From: Pseudoalteromonas luteoviolacea DSM 6061
Lineage (GTDB): Bacteria > Pseudomonadota > Gammaproteobacteria > Enterobacterales > Alteromonadaceae
Direction of reading: 5' to 3'
Length of the DNA: 64,000 bases
Assembly (NCBI RefSeq): GCF_001625655.1
Contig: NZ_AUYB01000092.1
Span: 112,318-176,317 of the forward strand
The translations under genes and the position numbers were made by a program. Shown piece after piece: positions 18,475 to 26,772 of this stretch. The notes under the pieces are model-generated. The model ran no database searches, was not told where the DNA came from, and worked only from the letters and a program-made list of their open reading frames with translations. Each line of letters starts with the position of its first letter. Within the stretch, counting starts at the first letter, position 1.

Positions 18475-20655
18475 CTATTGGCTCTCAATGTAGCTGCCCG
18501 CTTGCTCAGAGAATTCGTCTAACAGCGACCAGCGGTGTTCTTTTGTTTGTGTACCATTGCCTAAGATCCAGTAGTTGTATGAGTTTTGAATCGTGCCTTT
18601 ACTTTGTTGAATGGCAAGCCATGTGTTCAAATAGCTGAGAATATCAACATTGCGTTTTGCAACAGCAAACCCAACTGGATATTTAAGCTCTGCACCTTTT
18701 GGAACAACAACCCCGTATTCTGGATAGAACATGCTCCATGCAAACCCCGCTTCAGCACTTATTACCAGTGCATCGTTATCATTTGAGCTTTCAAAGAACG
18801 CTTGGTGGTTATTTAGTTGGTTAATCGTTATTTGTTGATGTTTACTGGCAACATCGCGCATTAATGGTTGATACTCAACATGAGCTAAGTTCAACTTGGG
18901 CTTAGACAGGACCAAATCACGTGTCGCGAACTCTTTTAAGCGATGATCTTTAGCAACAAGTGCTAACTGAAGCTCTAAAACGGGGTTACTAAAGCGTACT
19001 GCGCTTAGATCTGCAACACTCATCTCAAGGCCTGACATCGCCACATCAAAGTAGCCTTTGTTTAAATACTCAGCCAATTGATGCTTTTTAAATGGAATAA
19101 ACTCTACTTTAACTTGTAAGTCAGACGCCAGCTTGTGCGCAAGGCCAATATCAAATCCGACTAATTCACCCTTTTGATTAAAATAACTAAATGGCACATT
19201 GTCGACCAAGTATCCAATCCTGAGTAGGTTACGTTTTTTGATAATTTCAATGTTTGTTAAAGACAACTCACCACTTTGATAAGCTTTTGGTACATGATTC
19301 AGTACATCGCTGGGCACCTGATCTGAGACCACCATATTTGCAATCACATCATCAGAACTCTTTGTACTTTGTGCCAAGTGGTTATTTGTTGTAAAGCTCA
19401 AAACCATAAATGCAGGCAATAATACTGACAGTAAAGTGAGATAGTACACAGAGCGAATGCGTTTTAAGTGTAATTGCTGCTTGTTATAAAAAATACACAG
19501 CAGTGTTACAGCGAAAATGTAAACCACCGTAGTAGGTGACACTACCTTAGCGGTAAGTACGGACATTGATAGATAAAGCTGGTAGCTGTCTGCGGGTATT
19601 TTCAAGCTATCAAGCATGTAAGGAATGGCGATATGCACATTGGCAAAGTAGCTGAGCATAGCAGACAAGGTTACATTAGGAATTTGCTCAAGTGAAATAG
19701 GGTTACCAGTTAACCATGCCGCAAAGGTAACAAACATCAAGGTGGTGAGCTTACCTAAGCTCGGAAAGGTATAAGCAATTGGCACAAGCACTTCGGCGAT
19801 ATGATCAGACTCTTCGTCACTGCGTTTTATCTTCTGCAAGTGAGCTTTAATCCCTTCAGTGATCACAGGTAACACGATAAACACGTTACCTGTACTAAAC
19901 GCGGTGATCCAAGCATTGCGCATCACCTTGATAAGGTCTCGGTATTTAACCGGAGTAAGCGCTGCAACTAACATCGGCAGTAGGGCAAACATCAGATAAA
20001 AGCCTAGGCATACAACCAACACTAAGTATATTTGTAAGTTGCTGAGCTCTTCGCTGCCAATGGTGCCTGCGGTGCTGGCGGTCATCGAGAAAATCCCAAT
20101 TGGGAAAAACTTAATGACTTTTTTAGACATCACGGTGAGGCCTTGTCCTACAACTTCTAGCACATCGAGCAGCTGGTTTTTACGACTGTTGGAGATAAGT
20201 GCAAGACCTAGGGCGATACAAAAAATGACCAAGGCGGGTACATTGCCTTCTGCCATAGAAGCAAACGGGTTGGAAGGGATATATTGCTGCACAAAATCGA
20301 CGTCAGGAGCTTGAGCGACCAACGCAGGCGAGAAAAATGTACCCGCATCATGAGAAGGCAAAGTGAGTGTAAAGCACCAAATTGCAGCTAAACCAACAAC
20401 CCATAATGCAAGCATTGTGATGGCGGCTTTAGCCAGTACCGTTTTAACTTGGTCGGGACTGAACTTACCTAGACCAACGACTAAACTGACTACAATATAT
20501 GGGAAAATCGTGATTTGCATAAGGCTGACAAACCCTTCGCCAATCGGTTTTAAAAAGGCAACACGTTCGCCAAAAATGAGCCCAGTTGCAATGCCGAGGA
20601 TCAAAGCCCACAGCATCCAATTCATATTTTTTAACCAATCGAATACTTTATTCAT
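18475..20655 (-). CDS. Dicarboxylate/amino-acid:cation symporter fused to a periplasmic binding domain
   Basis: The 726-residue protein begins with an SDF-family (DctA/GltP-like) transporter of about 420 residues (LMQITIFPYIVVSLVVGLG, ISAFSTGN-like helical hairpin region AFSTGNVFIVLPV, MSVLTAKVVSPTT). After a further TM segment (about 430-450) it continues into a complete family-3 solute-binding domain at about 490-715 (LLRIGYLVDNVPFSYFNQKG, GFDIGLAHKLASDL, DVAMSGLEMS). Tethering a binding domain to a secondary symporter should deliver substrate to the porter, or let the transporter act as a sensor. The substrate is probably an amino or dicarboxylic acid. No obvious ribosome site is present. 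Confidence 0.88.
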   Translation of the reverse strand: MNKVFDWLKNMNWMLWALILGIATGLIFGERVAFLKPIGEGFVSLMQITIFPYIVVSLVVGLGKFSPDQVKTVLAKAAITMLALWVVGLAAIWCFTLTLPSHDAGTFFSPALVAQAPDVDFVQQYIPSNPFASMAEGNVPALVIFCIALGLALISNSRKNQLLDVLEVVGQGLTVMSKKVIKFFPIGIFSMTASTAGTIGSEELSNLQIYLVLVVCLGFYLMFALLPMLVAALTPVKYRDLIKVMRNAWITAFSTGNVFIVLPVITEGIKAHLQKIKRSDEESDHIAEVLVPIAYTFPSLGKLTTLMFVTFAAWLTGNPISLEQIPNVTLSAMLSYFANVHIAIPYMLDSLKIPADSYQLYLSMSVLTAKVVSPTTVVYIFAVTLLCIFYNKQQLHLKRIRSVYYLTLLSVLLPAFMVLSFTTNNHLAQSTKSSDDVIANMVVSDQVPSDVLNHVPKAYQSGELSLTNIEIIKKRNLLRIGYLVDNVPFSYFNQKGELVGFDIGLAHKLASDLQVKVEFIPFKKHQLAEYLNKGYFDVAMSGLEMSVADLSAVRFSNPVLELQLALVAKDHRLKEFATRDLVLSKPKLNLAHVEYQPLMRDVASKHQQITINQLNNHQAFFESSNDNDALVISAEAGFAWSMFYPEYGVVVPKGAELKYPVGFAVAKRNVDILSYLNTWLAIQQSKGTIQNSYNYWILGNGTQTKEHRWSLLDEFSEQAGSYIESQ

Positions 20656-20791
20656 ATATGCCAGTCACAAGTGAAATTTCGCGCGATTATATTGAGGTTA
20701 GCTGAAATTAATCTGAATGCATGAATAACAAAAACTAGATGTGTCAGAGGGCTTTGAACGTTTATGGCTTTAATGCGAGTAAGTATTCACA

Positions 20792-20819
20792 TTTGGCCAC
20801 CAAACAGCATGTGGCCAAA
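20792..20819. other. Inverted repeat downstream of 20866-21360
   Basis: TTTGGCCAC and GTGGCCAAA form a perfect 9-bp stem with a 10-base loop between two minus-strand genes. There is no T run on either side, so this is not a textbook terminator; it could be a processing hairpin or an operator. Confidence 0.4.
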
Positions 20820-20865
20820 ATAATCATTCACATCCAAAAATTGGTGTGATTTAGACAAAAAAGTT

Positions 20866-21360
20866 TTAGACCTCGTAGTCTTCTCCGTTTTTGCTGCGGT
20901 AGCACTTGCAACGAGATTCATCTACAAGCGTGTGTTGTACGCCGTCAATAAAGCTCATCCACAGTTTAGTGTGTTTGCTATTTTGTGTATCAATCGCACT
21001 AAAAGGAGTTTCATATTGCACATCGTTGATATGTGCTTTGTCATACTTGCCGGTTTCGCCTGCGATGTTAAAGCTTAGTTCAATGTGCAATCCATCATCT
21101 TTTTGCAGCAAGATGGTAGACGGTGACTCTTTATGACCACACAAGGCAACAAATTGTTTGGTATTTTTAAGACCGCAGTGTTGGCCATCTGCAAAAAACA
21201 CCATGAGATGATTGTAATACACAACATATGCACTCACTTGTGTGTGCGAGCCAAACTCAAGTGGACAGTGTTGATCTAAAAACTGCTTAGCGATGATCAG
21301 TTTTTGACATTCTTCGCTAAGCGTCTGCGATGATTCGTTGGTTTGAAGTTGTGCTTTCAT
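20866..21360 (-). CDS. Hypothetical protein divergent from a DUF3612-type regulator
   Basis: I choose the ATG at 21360 (164 residues) with a GGGGA ribosome site; the frame stays open to a GTG at 21477, but that extension runs through the operator region. The protein is soluble, has five cysteines and no signal peptide, and matches no domain I can name. It is divergently transcribed from the regulator at 21606, and the shared intergenic region carries palindromic operators, so it is probably a target of that regulator. Function unknown. Confidence 0.6.
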   Translation of the reverse strand: MKAQLQTNESSQTLSEECQKLIIAKQFLDQHCPLEFGSHTQVSAYVVYYNHLMVFFADGQHCGLKNTKQFVALCGHKESPSTILLQKDDGLHIELSFNIAGETGKYDKAHINDVQYETPFSAIDTQNSKHTKLWMSFIDGVQHTLVDESRCKCYRSKNGEDYEV

Positions 21361-21486
21361 TGATGTATCCCCAGTTACCGAAATTTTAAGTTGAACTACG
21401 TGATGGTTGTCTGCATTACGTGTTCGCTGATTAATGACTACAATTTCAGTGTATGAAAAATTATCAATAAATTTCACAAAAAGAAT

Positions 21487-21524
21487 TTTACAGTGTAAAT
21501 TTTACAAAATCTGGTCAGACCTCT
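21487..21524. promoter_or_regulatory. Candidate operators: TTTACA-G-TGTAAA palindrome and FadR-like site
   Basis: A perfect palindrome TTTACAGTGTAAA (21487-21499) is followed by a third half-site TTTTACA, and by ATCTGGTCAGACCTCT (21509-21524), which resembles the fatty-acid regulator FadR operator (ATCTGGTxxGACCxxxx in E. coli fad genes). Both lie between the divergent hypothetical gene and the DUF3612-type regulator. The palindrome may be that regulator's own site; the second suggests control by fatty-acid status. Binding is inferred. Confidence 0.5.
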
Positions 21525-21605
21525 AGTTGTGAATAAGATAGGGCTGTCGTCATAAACATTGTCTAATAAAACCAGTAAATGGTTACTCAAATACTCGGGG
21601 GCAAA

Positions 21606-23105
21606 ATGAAAACTAGTTCAGAGTTGATGCGCAAGTCACATTTTCTCGGTACCAAGATACGGAATTTACGAAAGCGAAATCACCTAACCTTGGAGGATCT
21701 TTCTGCTCGATGTATTCGCGTTGACCCGCAATCTGCGCCATCAGTGTCGTATTTATCGATGATTGAACGAGGGAAACGTACTCCGAGTAGCGGTATGTTA
21801 GAGAATTTTGCTGAGGTATTTCAAAAGCCACTGTCATGGTTTTTAGACACTGAGCCAGAAGCCGACGCCATAACACCACAAAAAGGGCGTTCAGGGGGCA
21901 TTGAAGGTATGGCGCTGGAGCCAAACTTTTTATTCTCAAAAGACATTCTGCAAATAGCTATCCCAGAAATGTTGTCTCAAACGGGGATTAGCGGACGCCA
22001 ATTTGCCCATCTTTTAATTCGTGCACATCAAGAACATCATCAAAACCATTTTCCAGACTTAGAGCGTGCAGCAGACGAAGTAGGGGGCAAGAATCTATAT
22101 TTAAATGTTGACGATTTGACCCAATTACTTAAAAAACAGGGCTTGGTAATGCGCTGGTACGACGAAGTACCTAGTGAGGTTATGGATGACAGCGGTCATG
22201 TATTTAACCACTTGATCACCTCGTATTTTACCGAGCCTAATGTGGTTAATATTAACAAGCGTCTAAAACAAAATCCCGCGCGTTTAAAGTACGACTTAGC
22301 AGTACATATTGGCCATAGTGTATTACATGAATTAAAAGGTCTGCGCTGCGTATTACGAACAGGTGGATTTAACAGTGCGGTGTTGCCTGCAACAGACACG
22401 ACTCCGAATGCACAGGATATTTTGACTGCTTGGCACGATTTTGAATCGAGCTTTTTTGCTGGTGCTTTACTATGCCCTAAAGTCGCTTACCGCCAACTAT
22501 TAGACTCCTATGGCTACGAAGTAGATATCCATCAGCATTTAAACATTTCACCTTCGGTGGCTATGCGCAGAATGACAGTGGTTTCGCCGTATCCTCATTG
22601 GCATTATTTTGATGCTTATTTACCAGGTAAACTAAAGGCAGTATATCGAGGAAATGGCATCCCTCTTCCGTGGGGTAACATGCGTAGTGTGGAAGATCCT
22701 TGCCAGCACTGGGCTGTATTTAGAAAGTTTATGGCTCAGAGTCTCAGTGCCAGTGCGCAATTGTCTATACTCAACGTGAATGGTAAACCTCACTTATATT
22801 GCTGTGAGTCGCTCAAAGTGAATGATCTAGTGGAAAATGCCCATGTGTTGTGTGCTGGGATCGACTTAAACCCAGCGATAGATGCGCAAGGCAATAGTGC
22901 GCAGGACTTAGTGCAAGAGTTGCAAGACTTATGCATTAAACAAGGCGGTGCGAGTGTGGTACCTTGGCATCTAAAAAAACAATTAATGAGTGTGGCTAAA
23001 ATACTGAATATTAATTGGATTGAACGCGGCATAAATACCGATGTTAGGGTAATATGCACACGAGGCACTGCTTGCCCAAGGCAACCAAGCTGCTATGAAA
23101 ATTAG
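21606..23105 (+). CDS. XRE-type regulator of the DUF3612 / short-chain-acyl regulator group
   Basis: I start at ATG 21606 (499 residues) after GGGGG; an ATG nine codons earlier is possible. Residues about 10-75 are an XRE helix-turn-helix (LGTKIRNLRKRNHLTLEDLS, VSYLSMIERGKRTPSS). The following part resembles the ImmA/IrrE-like region of RamB/ScfR-type regulators (LAVHIGHSVLHELKG; the zinc HExxH is not intact), and the C terminus is Cys-rich (VICTRGTACPRQPSCYE). Related proteins control acetate, propionate or glyoxylate metabolism by sensing acyl-CoA. The FadR-like site just upstream fits such a circuit. Confidence 0.78.
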   Translation: MKTSSELMRKSHFLGTKIRNLRKRNHLTLEDLSARCIRVDPQSAPSVSYLSMIERGKRTPSSGMLENFAEVFQKPLSWFLDTEPEADAITPQKGRSGGIEGMALEPNFLFSKDILQIAIPEMLSQTGISGRQFAHLLIRAHQEHHQNHFPDLERAADEVGGKNLYLNVDDLTQLLKKQGLVMRWYDEVPSEVMDDSGHVFNHLITSYFTEPNVVNINKRLKQNPARLKYDLAVHIGHSVLHELKGLRCVLRTGGFNSAVLPATDTTPNAQDILTAWHDFESSFFAGALLCPKVAYRQLLDSYGYEVDIHQHLNISPSVAMRRMTVVSPYPHWHYFDAYLPGKLKAVYRGNGIPLPWGNMRSVEDPCQHWAVFRKFMAQSLSASAQLSILNVNGKPHLYCCESLKVNDLVENAHVLCAGIDLNPAIDAQGNSAQDLVQELQDLCIKQGGASVVPWHLKKQLMSVAKILNINWIERGINTDVRVICTRGTACPRQPSCYEN

Positions 23106-23165
23106 CATTGCAGTCAGTCTTTTTAAACGGTCCACTTTAATTACATAGTCAGAGGTGTGTAAACA

Positions 23166-23984
23166 TTGATTAATCCTGCTGAAAAAAGGCAAACAAGCGG
23201 TACTTTTTATTGTATTTTTTTGATGAGTTTGTTTGTTATTTTCTGCACAAAATTAGTTGCCTGTGAAAAGTCACTTAAAGTCAGTGTTAGTAGTGATTGG
23301 CCACCTTACTCGTCTAAAAGTGAAGGCGCATATCATGGGTTAGAGATCCAGCTGATCGAACTTATAACTCGTGAAGCTGGTTTTTGCGTACAATACGTTG
23401 TGCTCCCATCTTCGAGCCGCACATTCAAAGAGCTTCAAGAGGGTAATGTCGATATTGTTCCTGCTGCCAGTTTCACTCAATCTAGAAGAAAATACGCCGA
23501 ATTCAGTTTGCCTTACCGCCAAGAAGTAATGTTGTTGTTTGCCCATAAAAGGAATGCACTGCCTTTTTTAAGTAATGGCAAATTAAAAGGAAACGCACTG
23601 TATTCAAACTTGCAAAATAACATTGTGGCAGTTAGCCGAGGCAGTGTGTATGGCCAATCTTTTTCGGTATTTCGTAATAATTGCCCAGATTGCGTGATTG
23701 AAACCAACCTTGCACGTGAGCGTTTTAACTTGGTGCTTAAAAAGCGAGTCGAATATGTTGTAGAAGACAACTTAACCGGGGCGTTCTTAATACAAAAAGG
23801 CAATTATGCCGAACATATTCAGCCAACAGCCATTAGTGTTTATAACAACCCAGTGCATTATATGATCAGGCCGGGGAGCTTAACCGAGCAACAACTTCAA
23901 AGGTTTAATCTAGCCATTATTAAAAATCGCGATATCATTGAGCAGATCATCGATGACTACCACGTTCTATATAACCTTAAATAG
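23166..23984 (+). CDS. Periplasmic family-3 solute-binding protein
   Basis: The TTG at 23166 (272 residues) is favoured because it follows AGAGG and gives a full signal peptide (KR n-region, hydrophobic FLMSLFVIFC core, cut near VAC-E). The mature part has the amino-acid-binding family-3 fold: LKVSVSSDWPPYSS, YHGLEIQLIELITREAGF, LQEGNVDIVPAASFTQSRRKYAEFS. No transporter genes are adjacent; stand-alone members of this family in marine gammaproteobacteria are common. The ligand is probably an amino acid or a small polar compound. Confidence 0.82.
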   Translation: MINPAEKRQTSGTFYCIFLMSLFVIFCTKLVACEKSLKVSVSSDWPPYSSKSEGAYHGLEIQLIELITREAGFCVQYVVLPSSSRTFKELQEGNVDIVPAASFTQSRRKYAEFSLPYRQEVMLLFAHKRNALPFLSNGKLKGNALYSNLQNNIVAVSRGSVYGQSFSVFRNNCPDCVIETNLARERFNLVLKKRVEYVVEDNLTGAFLIQKGNYAEHIQPTAISVYNNPVHYMIRPGSLTEQQLQRFNLAIIKNRDIIEQIIDDYHVLYNLK

Positions 23985-24150
23985 CAATTGATGAAGCACA
24001 CCTTACTCAATAAGGTTAGATAAAAAAATATAAAATATCTTATTTAAATCTGACAATTATCTTAAAGTGATTGATTAATTGACTCTTTCAGTGTGATATG
24101 GACTAGGCCACATAAGTGGTAAATATCAAAAAATTTAAAGGAGTTAAAAT

Positions 24151-24243
24151 ATGAAAGCGTTAAACCGGGAGCTAAGCAAAGAGTTATGTGACAAGGTAAG
24201 TGGTGCTAGTGGTGTATACAAGCCTACTGATCCTAGACCGTAA
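24151..24243 (+). CDS. Small peptide with double-glycine-like leader (30 aa)
   Basis: The sequence is MKALNRELSKELCDKVSGA followed by a short tail rich in Pro. AAAGGAG sits 7 bases before the ATG and a strong terminator begins 16 bases after the stop, so this is a complete, well-expressed gene. The pattern LxxELxxxVSG-A/S resembles GG-type leaders of bacteriocins and secreted signal peptides, cut after GG/GA; the mature piece would be about 11 residues. A second peptide of identical length with a true GG motif lies at 25101-25193, and paralogous membrane proteins flank both. No C39 peptidase/ABC exporter is in the window. Function is inferred only from form and context. Confidence 0.65.
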   Translation: MKALNRELSKELCDKVSGASGVYKPTDPRP

Positions 24244-24258
24244 TTTAAGTGATTAAAC

Positions 24259-24288
24259 AAACACTCCTCGCAATAGAGGAGTGTTTTT
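24259..24288. terminator. Rho-independent terminator after the first small peptide
   Basis: ACACTCCTC pairs with GAGGAGTGT around GCAATA, extended by AA/TT and followed by a T5 run. It lies between the plus-strand peptide and the convergent membrane-protein gene and may act in both directions. Confidence 0.88.
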
Positions 24289-24302
24289 GTGTACTATATA
24301 GA

Positions 24303-24902
24303 TTAGTTTTTATCTTTTTGAGTTGCACTTTCCACTCGCTGTTTTTTCATATATCGACGTTCTTTTACTCTAATGACGTGCTCATCAACGGGAACTGTAC
24401 GGGTAGCGAGTTTAAGAACTAACAGCGCTTCTGCAAGGCAGAGCAACGTAAGTAATGGGCTAAAGGCGTATAAAATATAAGGAAAGCTGTCGATAATATA
24501 GTGCTGAAAAAGTTGGACTTCTAGTAGTGCGATTAGACAAATAAATACATGTAAAATGTATACAAACAATAAAGCGCCTTCTTGCTTTGAAAAATAATAG
24601 TTTTCATAAACATCTTTGCAAAAAATGCTCATTTGGCTTAGGTTTTTAACGATAAGGCGACGTGCAATAACAACATAAATATATAAAAAGCTATATATAA
24701 AAATCCAGATATAATACCCATTTCGCCAGCTATATGCTGTCTCGATCATGGCTGTATCAATAGCCTCTACAATCACCAATAAGATCATGAGGCTACGAGT
24801 GTTGATGCTTTTCCATCCAACAATTAAGGCTATAAATAGTACGGGTAAACTAATATAGCCGATTGATTGATAAATTGCTTCAAGAGAAGTATTTTCAAGC
24901 AA
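24303..24902 (-). CDS. Membrane protein paralogous to 25209-25757
   Basis: The 199-residue protein has about five TM segments and a basic C-terminal tail. The start is a TTG with no clear ribosome site, so it is tentative. It shares with the protein at 25209-25757 a spaced set of motifs: a near-identical W-xxxN-xR region after TM1, YSWRNGYY, ARRLIV and the exact string KQEGALLF, then an aromatic-rich pair of TMs. I recognise no named family. Each copy is next to a short GG-type peptide, so immunity, peptide reception or export are all possible roles. Confidence 0.68.
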   Translation of the reverse strand: MLENTSLEAIYQSIGYISLPVLFIALIVGWKSINTRSLMILLVIVEAIDTAMIETAYSWRNGYYIWIFIYSFLYIYVVIARRLIVKNLSQMSIFCKDVYENYYFSKQEGALLFVYILHVFICLIALLEVQLFQHYIIDSFPYILYAFSPLLTLLCLAEALLVLKLATRTVPVDEHVIRVKERRYMKKQRVESATQKDKN

Positions 24903-24946
24903 AGTGCAATAGTCTAGTGCTTCTGAATTCGATAGTTACGTATAAC

Positions 24947-24968
24947 ACTAGTTGCAATTGAAACTAGT
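24947..24968. promoter_or_regulatory. Inverted repeat upstream of the 24303-24902 gene
   Basis: ACTAGTT and AACTAGT form a perfect 7-bp inverted repeat around an 8-base spacer, 45-66 bases ahead of the membrane-protein start on the minus strand. It is a candidate operator for the XRE regulator at 25769-26050. Confidence 0.4.
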
Positions 24969-25100
24969 TTCACAGCCTAACAACCTTGTAGTAGTACTTA
25001 AGGGAAAACAAAAAACAGAGTACAATACATCTACCATATTATTAGGTTGATAAGGTTAGTTAAAATTAGATAACAAAACTACCAAAGTTCAGCAATAGGT

Positions 25101-25193
25101 TTACTTACTTGGTTCTTCAGGAGTAGGACCTCCCGGTGTACTATGTAAGCCCCCAACAACACTCTTCAACACATTTGCATCTAAAATAACCAT
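25101..25193 (-). CDS. Small peptide with double-glycine leader (30 aa)
   Basis: The peptide is MVILDANVLKSVVGG followed by a 15-residue Gly/Pro/Thr/Glu-rich tail ending in K. AGGAG lies 4-5 bases before the ATG. The gene begins 15 bases after the stop of the membrane-protein gene 25209-25757 and continues the minus-strand operon HTH, membrane protein, peptide. The GG at positions 14-15 fits a GG-type leader cut by a C39-type peptidase, giving a 15-residue proline-rich product. It is too small for usual gene finders. Its product type (bacteriocin or signal) is inference. Confidence 0.68.
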   Translation of the reverse strand: MVILDANVLKSVVGGLHSTPGGPTPEEPSK

Positions 25194-25208
25194 ATTGTCT
25201 CCTCTATT

Positions 25209-25757
25209 CTAAGAACTTGCTTTTCCAAGTGTAAAATTCCGTACCGTTTTATTTTTCATTACAATACTAATAATTAATATATAGCATGTCATATGAATTA
25301 TTGATATTGACGGGCCGAAAAAGTATTTTTGAATAATGTAATTTTCGATAAACCTGTTTGTATAAAGAGAAACTTCTATATATGTAATTGCATGTATAAA
25401 AGTTGATGTTCCGTAACAAAATAGTAATGCACCTTCTTGTTTTAAAAACTTATATTCTTTTGAAATCTTCTCAAAGAAATATATATCATTTTTTAGCATC
25501 TCAGCTATCAATCTCCTTCCTAAAATCAAAGAGAATGAAATAAGGCCCGAGAATACTGCGAACAAATAGTATTCGTTACCCCAACTATAGACGACGTCAA
25601 AAGTTAGCGACTCGACTATTTCGATACTTAGTAATACAGACAGTATGTATCTACAGTTCACATTACGCCAAGAAACTAGAACTAGAAAAAGAAGTATTGG
25701 AGTAGAAGAATACCCTAAAAAGGTGTAAAACATATTCAACGCTTCATAACTAAACAT
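25209..25757 (-). CDS. Membrane protein of the small-peptide locus
   Basis: The 182-residue protein has about five TM helices, with YSWGNEYY, GRRLIAEML and KQEGALLF shared with its paralogue at 24303-24902. GGAAG precedes the ATG. It sits 11 bases behind the XRE regulator and 15 bases ahead of the GG peptide, a compact three-gene operon. The A+T content and AT-ending codons are higher than in the flanking metabolic genes, suggesting transfer. No known family recognised. Confidence 0.72.
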   Translation of the reverse strand: MFSYEALNMFYTFLGYSSTPILLFLVLVSWRNVNCRYILSVLLSIEIVESLTFDVVYSWGNEYYLFAVFSGLISFSLILGRRLIAEMLKNDIYFFEKISKEYKFLKQEGALLFCYGTSTFIHAITYIEVSLYTNRFIENYIIQKYFFGPSISIIHMTCYILIISIVMKNKTVRNFTLGKASS

Positions 25758-25768
25758 CAGATACTTCC

Positions 25769-26050
25769 TTAATTCCGTTTGTTTTCTGGTTGCTGACTTT
25801 CAAGCAGTTGCTTGGTTTTTTCTTCTGGGCTAAATCCGCATATAAAGCAAATTAAAAAATAACTGGTGAGTGGTACAGGGGTTTTACCTGTTTCCCAGTT
25901 TGAAATCGTTGCTTGATCTACGGTTGGTATTAATTTTTGACCCAATTGACTTTGTGTCAGTCCAGCATCCTTACGCATCGAACGTATCGACTTGGCTGCT
26001 TCTCCCCATAAGCCATTAAACAATCCTAGTTGTCGAATTCTCAGTTTCAT
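25769..26050 (-). CDS. XRE family transcriptional regulator
   Basis: The 93-residue protein is little more than a helix-turn-helix: SIRSMRKDAGLTQSQLGQKL, then VDQATISNWETGKTPVPL, which is the classic XRE turn and recognition helix. It is the first gene of the minus-strand operon with a membrane protein and a GG-type peptide, and presumably regulates it and perhaps the inverted repeat at 24947-24968. Confidence 0.85.
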   Translation of the reverse strand: MKLRIRQLGLFNGLWGEAAKSIRSMRKDAGLTQSQLGQKLIPTVDQATISNWETGKTPVPLTSYFLICFICGFSPEEKTKQLLESQQPENKRN

Positions 26051-26691
26051 AACTTTCCAACATTACCTTATGATAACAAAATTTAACAAAAGTTATCACT
26101 AAACCTGGTTTTTAGGCAAGGAAATAGCGTTAATATTCGGAAATATTAATATAATAATGTTTTGGCGGAAGTATTTTAACTAATTTATATATTCTATACC
26201 TGAGTTTTATTAAATATTTCATTATCTGAATCAGATATTAACAACTAAAATTCAAATTTTAAACCTTTTGAGTGCGAAAAATTTAAAATTTATTGTGTGG
26301 CTAGGTTTTGAATTAATTTAATACAATAGTATTGGTCAGTTTTTATAAAAGCTGGGTTTGCTTTTGAACTTTTCTATTTAACTCTATCCATTTGAAAAAA
26401 AAGCTAATTGGATATTTATTCGTTTTTTAATTTAGGCTTTTTGTTTTGTATTTTGCAACTGTTTAATTTGGCATTAAAATTTGCAGTCGTTCGAGCTGTT
26501 TATTTTAGGACCCTTTACAGGTGCGAGCGTGTGGAGTGTATGCTGTAACTTATTTTACTCATGCAATATGCTAAATAGTAGAGGGCACAGATTTGTAAAA
26601 ATAAGATTATAAATTAATGGATGAATGGTGAGTAAATACTCAAGTAGTAACTTAAGCCATGGGAAGTTTTTTACCAGACTTTTGGGTGGCT
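26051..26691. other. AT-rich intergenic region without a gene
   Basis: About 640 bases upstream of the XRE operon contain no credible reading frame with a ribosome site on either strand. The base composition is visibly more AT-rich than the flanking genes. It should hold the promoter of the peptide operon; I cannot assign one securely. Confidence 0.5.
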
Positions 26692-26734
26692 TTAAAAAAA
26701 TACAGCCGCACGTAGTTTTCTAGGTGCGGCTGTA
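26692..26734 (-). terminator. Rho-independent terminator of the lipoprotein gene
   Basis: TACAGCCGCAC and GTGCGGCTGTA form an 11-bp stem; read on the minus strand the hairpin runs into TTTTTTTAAAG. It lies just downstream of the minus-strand lipoprotein gene. Confidence 0.88.
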
Positions 26735-26772
26735 GGCTGTGGGAGAATTGACTGTATTACTAATCTTGACTT

